64,000 nucleotides of DNA. Source: Rugamonas rubra (GTDB lineage: Bacteria > Pseudomonadota > Gammaproteobacteria > Burkholderiales > Burkholderiaceae_D). The notes below the pieces were generated by a model. It did not search any database. It saw only the letters and a list, made by a program, of their open reading frames with translations, and was not told the DNA's origin. Made by a program: the position numbers and the translations under genes. Positions within the stretch are counted from its first letter, which is position 1. Every line of letters begins with the position of its first letter. This document shows, piece by piece, positions 9,257 through 19,058 of the stretch. Location: NCBI RefSeq assembly GCF_900114705.1, contig NZ_FOTW01000013.1, positions 144,764 to 208,763 on the forward strand, in the 5' to 3' direction.

Positions 9257-10243
9257 GTGATCCGCCGCCTGTTGGCCTGGCTGCTGGCGGTGCAGGCGTT
9301 GGCCGCGCTGGCGCTGGCCTGGGGCCTGTGGCGCGGCGCCGGCTGGCAGCCGGCGGCGGCGCTGGCGGCCGGAGTGGGCGCCGTGCTGGCAGTGCGGCTG
9401 GCCATCAACCTGAACAACTTCCGCCTGAGCCGGCGCTGGCGCAGCGCCGTGCCGGCCGAGTTCCAGCTCGGCCCGGCCGCCGCCCTGCGCCTGTGCTGGC
9501 GCGAGTTCGCCGCCAGCCTGCGCAGCTCGTCCTGGGACATGCTGCTGCCGTCGCCGATGTGGCTGGCGCCGGCGCCACCGGCCGTGCCGGCCACAGCCGC
9601 GCCGGCCGCGCCGCCGGTGCTGCTGTTGCACGGCTACGCCTGCAACGGCGGCTACTGGCGCCGGCTGGGCCGCCAGCTGCGCCGCGCCGGCATCAGCCAC
9701 TACGCGCTGGACCTGGCGCCGCCCGGCGCCGCCATCGACCAGTTCGTGCCCCAGGTGCGCGCCGCCGTCGCCATGCTGTGCGCGCGCACCGGCGCGCCGC
9801 AGGTGGTGCTGCTCGGCCACAGCATGGGCGGCCTGGTGGCGCGCAGCTACCTGCGCGCCGACGGCCCGGCCCGGGTGGCGCGCCTGATCACCCTCGGCAG
9901 TCCGCACCACGGCACCGCGCTGGCCCGCCTCGGCCCCGGCGCCAACGCCGCGCAGATGCGCCACGGCGGCGCCTGGCTGGCGGCGCTGGCGCGGGCCGAG
10001 GCCGCAGAGGCCGCCGGCGCCGCCGGCGCCGGCGTCACCGTCGTCTCGCTCTTCTCGCACCACGACAACATCGTCGCGCCGCAGGATTCGGCCCGCCTGG
10101 CCGGCGCCCGCAACCTGGCCTTCGGCGCCGTCGGCCACGTCGCGCTGGGCTCGGACGCTAGCGTGATGCAATGCGTGCTGGCCGAAATCGCCGCCTGCGC
10201 ACCGCCGCGCGGGGCGATGGACAGCGCCGGCCGGCTTCGGTAG
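9257..10243 (+). CDS. Membrane-anchored alpha/beta hydrolase (lipase-like)
   Basis: A 328-residue alpha/beta hydrolase. The N-terminus holds two hydrophobic segments (about residues 4-20 and 28-48), so it is probably anchored in the inner membrane. The core shows LLLHGYACNGGYW (oxyanion region), the nucleophile elbow GHSMGG near residue 190, the segment LGSPHHGTALA typical of triacylglycerol lipases, SHHDNIVAP with the acid residue, and GHVALG with the catalytic His. It starts with GTG, 37 bases after the GMC gene stop, and is probably co-transcribed with it. The substrate is unknown; an ester or acylglycerol is likely. Confidence 0.82.
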   Translation: MIRRLLAWLLAVQALAALALAWGLWRGAGWQPAAALAAGVGAVLAVRLAINLNNFRLSRRWRSAVPAEFQLGPAAALRLCWREFAASLRSSSWDMLLPSPMWLAPAPPAVPATAAPAAPPVLLLHGYACNGGYWRRLGRQLRRAGISHYALDLAPPGAAIDQFVPQVRAAVAMLCARTGAPQVVLLGHSMGGLVARSYLRADGPARVARLITLGSPHHGTALARLGPGANAAQMRHGGAWLAALARAEAAEAAGAAGAGVTVVSLFSHHDNIVAPQDSARLAGARNLAFGAVGHVALGSDASVMQCVLAEIAACAPPRGAMDSAGRLR

Positions 10244-10392
10244 ACTGTTTTCCAGCGGCACGGCCCCCGGCTGTTGTTTTGCGGTCGCCGGAAGCGGCTG
10301 TTGGTGAGTTTTTGTGAGAATATCGGGCGTGTGTTGCTGTATGGTTATTCGTGCGCCGTTCACGTCCGCGGCACCCCCAGACAAGGTCCACG

Positions 10393-11874
10393 ATGGCAAT
10401 CGATTTCGGCAGCCTGATCCTGAACGAGACCCCCGACGCCGTCATCCTGACGACGCCGGCCGGCGAGGTGGTGTGCTGGAGTCCGGGCGCCGCCGCCGTG
10501 TTCGGCTATGCCGAGGGCGAGGCCGTCGGCCGCCCGCTCGACGAGCTGATCATGCTGCCCGGCCAGGCCGACGAGGCGGGCGCCGCGCACGACCGCGCGC
10601 TCGACAACGGCGGCTACAACTACGAGTCGATGCGGCGCGCCAAGAGCGGCGCCCTGGTGTATGTCGACGGCTCGGCCAAGGCCATCCGCGGCACCGACGG
10701 CGCCGTCGAGTACATCCTGTGGAGCAAGAAGGACGTCACCCAGCTCAAGGTGCTGCGCGACGCCAAGCTGCTCGAGGCGCGCTACGGCGGCCTGCTCGAG
10801 TCGACCCCGGACGCCATCGTCATGGCCAACGCCAGCGGCCGCGTGGTGCTGGCCAACGGCCAGGCCGAGGCGCTGTTCGGCTACCCGCACGGCGCCATGC
10901 GCGGCATGCTGCTCGAGCAACTGATGCCGGCGCGCTTCCGCGGCGGCCACGTCGGCCACCGCAGCGGCTACTTCGCCCAGGCGCGGCCGCGGCCGATGGG
11001 CTCGGGGCGCGACCTGTACGGCCTGCGCCAGGACGGCCGCGAGTTCCCCGTCGAGATCAGCCTGAGCCCGATCGAGACGGAGCAGGGCACGCTGATCATG
11101 AGCGCGATCCGCGACATCAGCGAGCGCAAGCTGATCGAGAGCACGCTGCACGAGAACAACCTGGCGCTGGCGCGCGCCAACCGTGCCAAGGACCAGTTCC
11201 TGGCCAGCATGTCGCACGAGCTGCGCACCCCGCTCAACGCCATCATCGGCTTCACCGGCACCCTGCTGATGCGCCTGCCCGGCCCGCTCAACGAGCCGCA
11301 GGACAAGCAGCTGCGCACCATCCAGGCCAGTGCGCGCCACCTGCTGTCGTTGATCAACGACCTGCTCGACCTGACCCGCATCGAGTCGGGCAAGGTCGAG
11401 CTGCACTTCGAGCCGCTGCAGTGCCGCGCCCTGGTCGAGGAGCTGCTGCAGAGCTTCCAGCCGTTGGCGCGCGACAAGGGCCTGCGCCTCGAGTTCCGCG
11501 CCACGCCGAACGACATCGGCCTGCTGAGCGACCGCCGCGCGCTGCAGCAGATCCTCATCAACCTGGTCAACAACGCCGTCAAGTTCACCGAGCAGGGCGA
11601 GGTGTCGGTGCGCCTCAGCGTGGCCCGTTTCGACGAGCGCGAATGCGTCACCTTCAGCGTCAGCGACACCGGCGTGGGCATCGCCGCCGAGCACCGCGAC
11701 AAGCTGTTCCAGGCCTTCACCCAGCTCGACGCCGGCAGCACCCGGCAATACGAGGGCACCGGCCTGGGCCTGCACCTGAGCCAAAAGCTGGCCGGCCTGC
11801 TGCGCGGCCAGATCCTGTTCGACAGCCGGGCCGGCGAGGGCAGCACCTTCACGCTGGCGCTGCCCCTTGACTAG
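10393..11874 (+). CDS. Soluble PAS-PAS hybrid-type sensor histidine kinase
   Basis: A 493-residue histidine kinase without membrane segments, so it senses a cytosolic signal. Order: PAS 1 (about 10-115), PAS 2 (about 130-250, ending in the typical DISERKLIE), HisKA with phosphoacceptor His in FLASMSHELRTPLN near residue 275, and HATPase with NAVKFTE, DTGVGI and GTGLGL. No receiver domain is attached; the next gene, 80 bases downstream, starts with two receiver domains and ends with a third, so it is the natural phosphotransfer partner. The start is placed at the PAS domain edge. Confidence 0.9.
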   Translation: MAIDFGSLILNETPDAVILTTPAGEVVCWSPGAAAVFGYAEGEAVGRPLDELIMLPGQADEAGAAHDRALDNGGYNYESMRRAKSGALVYVDGSAKAIRGTDGAVEYILWSKKDVTQLKVLRDAKLLEARYGGLLESTPDAIVMANASGRVVLANGQAEALFGYPHGAMRGMLLEQLMPARFRGGHVGHRSGYFAQARPRPMGSGRDLYGLRQDGREFPVEISLSPIETEQGTLIMSAIRDISERKLIESTLHENNLALARANRAKDQFLASMSHELRTPLNAIIGFTGTLLMRLPGPLNEPQDKQLRTIQASARHLLSLINDLLDLTRIESGKVELHFEPLQCRALVEELLQSFQPLARDKGLRLEFRATPNDIGLLSDRRALQQILINLVNNAVKFTEQGEVSVRLSVARFDERECVTFSVSDTGVGIAAEHRDKLFQAFTQLDAGSTRQYEGTGLGLHLSQKLAGLLRGQILFDSRAGEGSTFTLALPLD

Positions 11875-11954
11875 CCCGACCCATCGGGACGGCCGCCGCC
11901 GCGAGGGCGGCACGGCGCCCCCGTGTAACAACATGATCAACCTGGAGCGCTAAC

Positions 11955-14900
11955 GTGTCAGCCCGCATCCTCATCATCGAAGACAATCCGACCAACATGG
12001 AGCTGATGGTCTATCTGTTGCGCGCCTTCGGCTACACCCCGCTGCAGGCCCACGACGGCGAGGAGGGCGTGGCGGTGGCCGGCCGCGAGTTGCCCGACCT
12101 GATCATCTGCGACGTCCACCTGCCCAAGCTGGACGGCTACGGCGTGGTCGCCGCGCTCAAGGCCGACGCCGCGCTGGCCCACATCCCGGCGCTGGCGGTG
12201 ACCGCGCTGGCCATGGTGGGCGACCGCGAGCGCCTGCTGGCGGCCGGCTTCGACGGCTACATCGGCAAGCCGATCGAGCCGGACTCCTTCGTCACCCAGA
12301 TCGAGGCCTTCCTGCCCGGCACCCTGGCGGCGCCGCCCAAGGCCGACGTGGCCACCATCCTGATCGTCGACGACCACGTGCTCAACCGCGAATTCCTCAT
12401 GACCCTGCTCGGCTACGGCGGCCACCGCCTGCTCGAGGCGGCCAACGGCGCCGAGGGCCTGAAGATGGTCCACGCCGAGCGGCCCGACCTGGTCATCTCC
12501 GACATCCTGATGCCCAACATGGACGGCTACGAGTTCGTCACCCGCATGCACAGCGACCCGGCCACGGCCGAGGTGCCGATCATCTTCTACACCGCCACCT
12601 ACCGCGAGCGCGAGGCGATGGCGGTGGCGCAGGCCTGCGGTGTGCGCTGGGTGCTGCCCAAGCCGTCCGACCCCGACGTCATCCTGCGCACCGTGCACGA
12701 GGCGCTCGGCCTGGCCGCCGAGCCCGAGCTGCTGCCCGGCTTCGCGCCCGAGCCGCCGGCCGCCGGCCGCTTCCACGGCATCGACAACAAGGTCGCCGAA
12801 TACCTTGGGGAGCTGGAGTCGAGCAGCCAGCTGATCACCCAGCTGGCCAACCACCAGGACGGCGCGGCGGCCCAGCCGGAGAATTTGTCGCTGATGACCG
12901 AGCGGCTGTCGCGCTCGCTCTCCAGCCTGCAGGCGGTCAGCCTGCGCCTGACCGCGCTCATCGAGCTGGGCATCGAGCTCGGCGCCGAGCGCGACCCGCT
13001 GGCGCTGATCGAGATCGGCTGCCGCGTGGCGCAGAACATCTGCGTCTCCAAGTACGCCTGCATCGGCGTGCTCGAGCTGGGCGCGGCCGAGCTCAGCTAC
13101 TTCGCCTCCTGCGGCATCGGCCAGCAGGCCCGGCAGATCGCCGCCACGCCGCGCGCCGGCATCCTCGGCAAGCTGCTCGAGCACCGCCAGCCCTGCCGCA
13201 TCAACGACCTGGGCGGCGACCCGCAGGAGATCGGCCTGCCGCCCGGCCACCCGCCGGTGCACTCCTTCCTCGGCGTGCCGATCGCCTCGCGCGAGCGCAC
13301 CCACGGCTGGCTCTACCTGGTCGACAAGCTCGGCGCCGACGAGTTCTCCGAGGTCGACGAGCGGGTCGCCGCCACCGTCGCCGCGCAGATCTCGGTGGCC
13401 TACGAGAACCTGCTGCTGTACGAGGAGATCAAGCGCCACCACGCCCAGCTGACCTTGGACATGAACGCCCGCATCCGCCTCGACGAGGACCTGCGCCGCT
13501 TCCGCCTGGCGATGGACGCCACCGCCGACGCCATCTTCCTGGTCGACCGCGCCGGCATGTGCTTCGTCGACGTCAACGTCACCGCCTGCCGCATGCTCGG
13601 CTACGAGCGCGAGGACTTCCTCAAGGTCGGCCCCAACAAGGCGGTCGACGGCGACCTGAACCGGCTCGACGACCTGTACGACAAGCTGCTCTCGGGCGAC
13701 CAGAGCGGCGCCATGGCCGAGCTGCTGCTGCAGCGCAAGGACGGCAGCCCGCTGTCGGTCGAGGTGCAGCGCCGCACGCTGCGCTCGGGGCAGAGCTGGA
13801 TCCTGGTGGCGGTGGCGCGCGACATCACCGAGCGCAAGGAGGCCGAGCAGCGCCTGCTCAAGCTGGCCCACTTCGACACCCTGACCGGCCTGCCCAACCG
13901 CAGCCAGTTCTACGACTCGCTGAGCCACTCGCTGGGCCAGGCGGCCGAGCACAAGTGGGCGCTGGCCGTGCTGTTCCTCGACGTCGACCGCTTCAAGAAC
14001 GTCAACGACACGCTCGGCCACACCATCGGCGACGAGCTGCTGCGCCAGTTCTCCAGCCGCCTGGTCGACTGCCTGCGGGTGCGCGACACCATCGGCCGCT
14101 TCGGCGGCGACGAGTTCGCCGCCATCCTGATGCTGCCCGAGGGGGCGCAGAACGCCATCGCCGTGGTCGACAAGATCCGCGACGCCATGCGCAAGCCCTT
14201 CGACCTGAAGGGCCACGAGGTGACGGTGACGGCCAGCATCGGCATCTCGGTGTTCCCCGACGACGGCCTCGACCCGGACACCCTGATCCAGTATGCCGAC
14301 ACGGCCATGTACCGCGCCAAGGAGGCCGGCCGCGACGCCTTCCGCTTCTTCACCGCCGAGATGAACGCCCAGTCGCTGGCCCGGCTCGACCTGGAGAACG
14401 CGCTGCGCCGCGCCATCGACCACAACGAGTTCGTGCTGTTCTTCCAGCCCAAGGTGCACATCGGCAGCGGCCGCATCAGCGGCGCCGAGGCGCTGATCCG
14501 CTGGAAGCGGCCCGGCCACGGCATGGTCTCGCCGGCCCTGTTCATCCCCATCCTCGAGGAGACCGGCCTGATCGTGCGGGTCGGCACCTGGGTGCTGCAC
14601 GAGGCCTGCCGCAAGATCAGCCAGTGGGGCAGGTCGGGCACCGGCGCGGTGCACCTGTCGGTCAACGTCTCGGGCATCCAGTTCTTCGTCGGCGGCCTGG
14701 AGGAGGAGGTGATGCGCGCCATCACCGAGCACGCCATCGCCCCCGAGCTGCTCGAGCTCGAGCTCACCGAGAGCTCGCTGATGTCGAACGCCGAGGAGAC
14801 CATCACGGTGCTGCAGAACCTGAAGGCGCTGGGCATCCAGATCTCGATCGACGACTTCGGCACCGGCTACTCCAGCCTGGCCTACCTGAAGCGCTTCCCG

Positions 14901-15578
14901 ATCGACAAGCTGAAGATCGACATCGCCTTCGTGCGCGAGGTCACCAGCAACCCGGACGACGCCGCCATCGTGCTGGCCATCATCAACATGGCGCACAGCA
15001 TGAAGCTCGAGGTGATCGCCGAGGGCGTCGAGAAGGAGGCCCAGCTGGCCTACCTGCGCCGCCACGGCTGCGACGAGATGCAGGGCTACTACTTCAGCCG
15101 CCCGCTGCCCGAGGAGGAGTTCGAGGCGATGCTGCGCGAGGGCCGCTCCCTGCAGGCGCCGGTCGACGAGGCGGCGCCCGACCAGCAGACCCTGCTCATC
15201 GTCGACGACGACGCCTTCATGCTCGACGTGCTGACCGACTTCCTGGCCCAGGACGGCTACCGCATCCTCACCGCGCAGACCGCCGCCGAGGGCTTCGACG
15301 TGCTGGCGCGCCACCGCGTCCAGGTGATCCTGTGCGACCAGTGCATGCCCTTGATGAGCGGCACCGAGTTCATGGAGCGGGTCAAGAACCTGGCGCCGGA
15401 CACCTTCCGCATCATGCTGTCGGCCTACGCCGACCTGACGCCGATCATGGCCGCCATCAACCACGGCGCCATCGACCGCTTCTACACCAAGCCGTGGAAG
15501 GGCGCCGTGCTGCGCGAGAACATCCGCGAGGGCTTCCGCCTGCACGCCCAGGTGCACGGGCCGCGCCTGGTGTCGTGA
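11955..15578 (+). CDS. Multi-receiver GGDEF/EAL signalling protein
   Basis: A 1207-residue protein that can in principle both make and break cyclic di-GMP. Domain order: receiver 1 (phospho-Asp D53, Lys K105), receiver 2 (D183), GAF (about 340-490), PAS (about 515-630), GGDEF (intact at 717-721, with an RxxD inhibitory site at 708-711), EAL (intact at 845-847, with DDFGTGYSS near 966), and receiver 3 (D1128). All acceptor Asp residues are present. It starts with GTG, with GGAG 7 bases before it. It almost certainly works with the histidine kinase immediately upstream. Which activity dominates cannot be read from sequence. Confidence 0.92.
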   Translation: MSARILIIEDNPTNMELMVYLLRAFGYTPLQAHDGEEGVAVAGRELPDLIICDVHLPKLDGYGVVAALKADAALAHIPALAVTALAMVGDRERLLAAGFDGYIGKPIEPDSFVTQIEAFLPGTLAAPPKADVATILIVDDHVLNREFLMTLLGYGGHRLLEAANGAEGLKMVHAERPDLVISDILMPNMDGYEFVTRMHSDPATAEVPIIFYTATYREREAMAVAQACGVRWVLPKPSDPDVILRTVHEALGLAAEPELLPGFAPEPPAAGRFHGIDNKVAEYLGELESSSQLITQLANHQDGAAAQPENLSLMTERLSRSLSSLQAVSLRLTALIELGIELGAERDPLALIEIGCRVAQNICVSKYACIGVLELGAAELSYFASCGIGQQARQIAATPRAGILGKLLEHRQPCRINDLGGDPQEIGLPPGHPPVHSFLGVPIASRERTHGWLYLVDKLGADEFSEVDERVAATVAAQISVAYENLLLYEEIKRHHAQLTLDMNARIRLDEDLRRFRLAMDATADAIFLVDRAGMCFVDVNVTACRMLGYEREDFLKVGPNKAVDGDLNRLDDLYDKLLSGDQSGAMAELLLQRKDGSPLSVEVQRRTLRSGQSWILVAVARDITERKEAEQRLLKLAHFDTLTGLPNRSQFYDSLSHSLGQAAEHKWALAVLFLDVDRFKNVNDTLGHTIGDELLRQFSSRLVDCLRVRDTIGRFGGDEFAAILMLPEGAQNAIAVVDKIRDAMRKPFDLKGHEVTVTASIGISVFPDDGLDPDTLIQYADTAMYRAKEAGRDAFRFFTAEMNAQSLARLDLENALRRAIDHNEFVLFFQPKVHIGSGRISGAEALIRWKRPGHGMVSPALFIPILEETGLIVRVGTWVLHEACRKISQWGRSGTGAVHLSVNVSGIQFFVGGLEEEVMRAITEHAIAPELLELELTESSLMSNAEETITVLQNLKALGIQISIDDFGTGYSSLAYLKRFPIDKLKIDIAFVREVTSNPDDAAIVLAIINMAHSMKLEVIAEGVEKEAQLAYLRRHGCDEMQGYYFSRPLPEEEFEAMLREGRSLQAPVDEAAPDQQTLLIVDDDAFMLDVLTDFLAQDGYRILTAQTAAEGFDVLARHRVQVILCDQCMPLMSGTEFMERVKNLAPDTFRIMLSAYADLTPIMAAINHGAIDRFYTKPWKGAVLRENIREGFRLHAQVHGPRLVS

Positions 15579-15879
15579 AGCGGCGCGCCCTTGACTTGAG
15601 GTAGGGCGGGCCGTAGTCGAGGCCGAACAGCAGAACCCGGTCGACACACTTGGCCAGCACCACTGTGCCGATGAACTCCGTCTCGGGGAAATCGTCGAAG
15701 GCCTTTTTGGTCGCGCCCGAGAATTTCAGGAACAAGGCGTCGCCGTCCGGCCCGCGCGTCTCGCTGAGCAGTTCAACGCGCTGTCCGGCGGCCAACTGGC
15801 AGGCCAGCACCGGTTTGAGCGGCGCTGCCCGCGCGGGCACGAGTGCGCACAGCAGCGCGATGCTTGCGATGGTTTTCAA
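15457..15879 (-). CDS. Secreted hypothetical protein with replaced C-terminus
   Basis: The reading frame encodes 140 residues. The first 100 or so look like a genuine exported protein: a signal peptide ending ARA near residue 19, then LACQLAAGQRVELLS and PETEFIGTVVLAKCVDRVLLFGLDYGPPYLK. After about residue 100 it becomes Arg/Pro-rich and overlaps, in antisense, the 3' end of the large signalling gene by 122 bases. This suggests the original 3' part was lost by a rearrangement near 15590. It may be a pseudogene or a shortened gene. The function is unknown. Confidence 0.5.
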   Translation of the reverse strand: MKTIASIALLCALVPARAAPLKPVLACQLAAGQRVELLSETRGPDGDALFLKFSGATKKAFDDFPETEFIGTVVLAKCVDRVLLFGLDYGPPYLKSRARRFTTPGAARAPGRAGGSPRGCSRAARRPSTAWCRSGRWRRG

Positions 15880-15907
15880 TTGCCCATGTCCGGCATCCCT
15901 TTATCGC

Positions 15908-17896
15908 TTAGAAATGCACGCCGCGCAGCAGTTGCTGCATGGCGATCTGCTCCGAGCTCATCGGCGGCGCCTTCTTGCCGTCGCCGCCCTGCGCCGCGTC
16001 CGAGTCGGGGAACATGCGGAACGAGGTGTTGAGCACGATCTGCGCCACCCGTGGCAGCAGCGCGTGCAGCACCTGGCCGAACACGCCGACCCGGGTGGCG
16101 ATGCGCACCGGCTTGTGGACGATGGCCTCGGCGATCATCTCGGCCGCCTCCTCCGGCGACAGGGTCGGCACGTTCTGGTAGAGCTTGGTCGGCGCGATCA
16201 TCGGCGTGCGCACCAGCGGCATGTTGATGGTGGTGAACTTGACGCCGACGTCGGCCAGCTCCGACGCGGCGCAGCGCGTCCACGCCTCCAGCGCCGCCTT
16301 CGAGGCGACGTAGGCGGAGAAGCGCGGCGCGTTGGTCAGCACGCCGATCGAGGAGATGTTGACGACGTGGCCGCGTTCTTGCGCGATCATCTGCGGCAGC
16401 AGGCCCATGGTCAGGCGCAGGCAGCCGAAGTAGTTCAGCTGCATGGTGCGCTCGAAGTCGTGGAAGCGGTCGTAGCTGGCCTCGATGGCGCGGCGGATCG
16501 AGCGGCCGGCGTTGTTGATCAGCACGTCGACGCCGCCGTGCTCGGCGATCAGCAGGGCGACGAAGCGGTCGCAGTCGGCCATGTCGGCGACGTCGGCCTG
16601 GTAGGTGATCAGGCTGTGGCCGCGCGCCTCGACCTCGGCCTTGGCGGCGGCCAGCTTGTCGCCGTCGCGGCCGCAGATGATGGTGACGGCGCCGGCCTCG
16701 GCCAGCTTGTGCGCCGCCGCCAGGCCGATGCCCGACGAGCCGCCCGTCACCAGCACCACCTTGCCGGCCACCTGGCCGCGCAAGGTGGTGTCGATGAACA
16801 GCGCCGGGTCGAGGTGGCGCTCCCAGTAGTCCCACACCGGCGTGGCGTACTGGTCCAGGCGCGGGCAGACGATGCCGCTGCCCTTCAGGGCGATGGCGGT
16901 GTCGCGGTTGTCGAAGCGGGTCGGGTAGTTGATGAAGTTCATCAGGTCGTTCGGCAGGCCCAGGTCCTTCATGATGGCGTCGCGCAGCCGGCGCACCGGC
17001 GACAGCGCGAACACGCCCTGGCGGATCGACTTGGGGATGAAGCCGAACAGGGCGGCGTTGATGCGGATGCTCATGGTCGGCGCGTGGGCGGCGCGGCAGA
17101 AGGTGTTGAGCACCTCGCCGACGCGCATCGGCTCGGGGTCGGTCAGGTGGAAGGCGCGGCCGTCGAGCTTGGGCAGGTGGGAGATGTGCTCCATCGCGTC
17201 GACCACATAGTCGACCGGCACGATGTTGATGCGGCCGCCCTCGATGCCGACGGTCGGCATCCACGGCGGCAGCAGTTGGCGGATGCGCTGGATCAGCTTG
17301 AAGAAGTAGTAGGGGCCGTCGATCTTGTCGGCCGCGCCGGTCTTGGAGTCGCCCACCACCATGCCGGGCCGGTAGACGCGCCAGGCGCCCTTGGTCTCGT
17401 TGCGCACGATCTTCTCGGACTCGTGCTTGGTGGCGAAATAGGGGTGGTTCAGGCCCTCGGCCTCGTCGAACATGTCCTCGCGGAAGATGCCCTCGAACAT
17501 GCCGGCGGCGGCGATCGAGCTGACGTGGTGCAGGATGCCGGCCTGGATCGCGTTGGCGAACTCGACGGCGTTGCGGGTGCCGTCGACGTTGACGGCGATC
17601 TGCTCGTCGGCCTCGGCCAGCATGTCGTAGATGGCGGCGAGGTGGTAGAAGTGGTCGATGTTCTTGCTCAGCGCCTTGATATCCTCCTTGGCCACCCCCA
17701 GCTTGGGGCTGCGTAGGTCGCCGAAAACGGGGATGGCGCGGGTCTTGCCGACGTCCCAAAACTCGAGCAGGGCGGGTATTTTGTCGCGGCTGGTTTCACG
17801 CAGGAGGAAATGCACTACACTGCCTTTGCGGGCCAACAATTTCTTGACCAAACGTTTGCCGATGAAGCCAGTCGCACCGGTAACAAAGTACTGCAT
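15908..17896 (-). CDS. Fatty acyl-CoA reductase (two-domain SDR protein)
   Basis: A 662-residue fusion of an extended SDR (reductase) and a classical SDR. The N-terminal domain has GATGFIG at 7-13 and YFATK at 153-157. The C-terminal domain has TGGSSGIG at 384-391, NNAG at 461-464 and catalytic YVASK at 529-533. Length, domain order and many segments (for example HLAAIYDM, IFREDMF, NIVPVDYVVDA, INYPTRFD) match from memory the Marinobacter-type fatty acyl-CoA reductase that reduces acyl-CoA through aldehyde to fatty alcohol, as used for wax esters. It is divergent from a phasin gene. No wax synthase is in the window. Confidence 0.85.
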   Translation of the reverse strand: MQYFVTGATGFIGKRLVKKLLARKGSVVHFLLRETSRDKIPALLEFWDVGKTRAIPVFGDLRSPKLGVAKEDIKALSKNIDHFYHLAAIYDMLAEADEQIAVNVDGTRNAVEFANAIQAGILHHVSSIAAAGMFEGIFREDMFDEAEGLNHPYFATKHESEKIVRNETKGAWRVYRPGMVVGDSKTGAADKIDGPYYFFKLIQRIRQLLPPWMPTVGIEGGRINIVPVDYVVDAMEHISHLPKLDGRAFHLTDPEPMRVGEVLNTFCRAAHAPTMSIRINAALFGFIPKSIRQGVFALSPVRRLRDAIMKDLGLPNDLMNFINYPTRFDNRDTAIALKGSGIVCPRLDQYATPVWDYWERHLDPALFIDTTLRGQVAGKVVLVTGGSSGIGLAAAHKLAEAGAVTIICGRDGDKLAAAKAEVEARGHSLITYQADVADMADCDRFVALLIAEHGGVDVLINNAGRSIRRAIEASYDRFHDFERTMQLNYFGCLRLTMGLLPQMIAQERGHVVNISSIGVLTNAPRFSAYVASKAALEAWTRCAASELADVGVKFTTINMPLVRTPMIAPTKLYQNVPTLSPEEAAEMIAEAIVHKPVRIATRVGVFGQVLHALLPRVAQIVLNTSFRMFPDSDAAQGGDGKKAPPMSSEQIAMQQLLRGVHF

Positions 17897-18093
17897 CCTG
17901 ATTCTCCTTTTTTGTGTTTTTGGTAATTCGCTGCTGAATCATTACAGGCCCGCCGGAGATTGGCAAGCCCTCCGTTTTGCCGACGCCGCGATTAGAACGG
18001 CCGTTCTACCGCATTAGAATCCCATCTCTAGTTTTGCTGTCTAGAATGAAATTATGTAAATCCGATTCAATTTGAAAATATACGGGAGCACAC

Positions 18094-18915
18094 ATGGTAA
18101 AGAAACTGAAAACCCTGGCAAAAGACAATGACAAACAGTTGGCTAGTGCCGTCCGCAACTCGGCGCAGCAAATCTGGCAGGCCGGCCTGGGCGCTTTCGC
18201 CAAGGCGCAGGAAGAGGGCGGCCGCGTGTTCTCGAAACTGGTCAAGGAAGGCACCGATTTGCAGAAGCGCACCCGCAACATCGCCGAAGAAAAAGTCGCC
18301 GACGTGCGCGACACCGTCAGCGGCTTGGCCGATGATGTCGGCAGCAAGGCGGCCGGTTCGTGGGACAAGCTGGAGCAGGTCTTCGAGGACCGCGTCGCGC
18401 GCGCCCTGGGCTCGATCGGCGTGCCGACCCAAAAGGATATCCAGACGCTGACCAAGCGCGTCGAGCAACTGAGCAAGGTGGTCGCCGAGCTGTCCGGCAA
18501 AAAGCTGCCGGCAGTCAAGGAAGTGGCGGTAAAAGCCGCGCCGAAGGCCAAGGCCGCGCCGAAAGCCGCCGCCAAGGCCGCGCCTAAGGTCACCAGCAAA
18601 GCTGCCCCCAAGGCCGCCGCCAAACCGGCCGCCAAGGCCAAGGCCGCAGCAAAGCCGGCCGCCAAGGCCGCAGCGAAACCTGCCGCCAAAGCAGCCGCCA
18701 AGCCAGCCGCCAAGGCCGCAGCCAAGCCAGCCGCAAAAGCCGCCGCTAAACCTGCCACCAAAGCTGCCGCCAAGCCAGTAGCCAAGGTCGCCGCCAAACC
18801 GGCGATCAGCTTTCCAACCGCCGCCTCGGTGACGGCCGCTGCCGCCGCCAAGAAGCCGGCCGCCCAGAAGGCTTCCGCAAACGACAGCGACAACGCTGTG
18901 ACGCCAGTGGTGTAA
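18094..18915 (+). CDS. PhaF-like phasin with Lys/Ala/Pro-rich tail
   Basis: A 273-residue polyhydroxyalkanoate granule-associated protein. Residues 1-145 form the helical phasin domain (SAQQIWQAGLGAFAKAQEEGG and a leucine-zipper-like VEQLSKVVAEL near 135). From about residue 147 the protein is a run of degenerate PAAKAAAKP-type repeats like those of histone H1 and PhaF/AlgP, which bind DNA and are thought to distribute granules at division. The tail repeats make the gene prone to length change. It is divergent from the acyl-CoA reductase and upstream of a patatin lipase, consistent with storage-lipid metabolism. Confidence 0.87.
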   Translation: MVKKLKTLAKDNDKQLASAVRNSAQQIWQAGLGAFAKAQEEGGRVFSKLVKEGTDLQKRTRNIAEEKVADVRDTVSGLADDVGSKAAGSWDKLEQVFEDRVARALGSIGVPTQKDIQTLTKRVEQLSKVVAELSGKKLPAVKEVAVKAAPKAKAAPKAAAKAAPKVTSKAAPKAAAKPAAKAKAAAKPAAKAAAKPAAKAAAKPAAKAAAKPAAKAAAKPATKAAAKPVAKVAAKPAISFPTAASVTAAAAAKKPAAQKASANDSDNAVTPVV

Positions 18916-19058
18916 TCGCCGCCGCGCCGATTCCCCTTGGTCTTCTCCCCCGGCCGGTGCACGGGCCGGGTCCAAGGGGAACCGGACAACATGTAGTCGT
19001 TTTGGTTCGACCGGGCTTGTGCTGTGCGCAGGCCTTTTTTTGATCGGTAAAGCTGCGG

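Noticed and set aside
11958..15647. A 1229-codon open frame antisense to the signalling gene
   Set aside because: It is a shadow of a GC-rich gene with strong codon bias; it has no domain and an implausible Val/Asp/Leu/Gln composition.
18540..18810. Repeats in the phasin gene as a CRISPR-like array
   Set aside because: They are degenerate, in-frame PAAKA-coding triplets without spacers.
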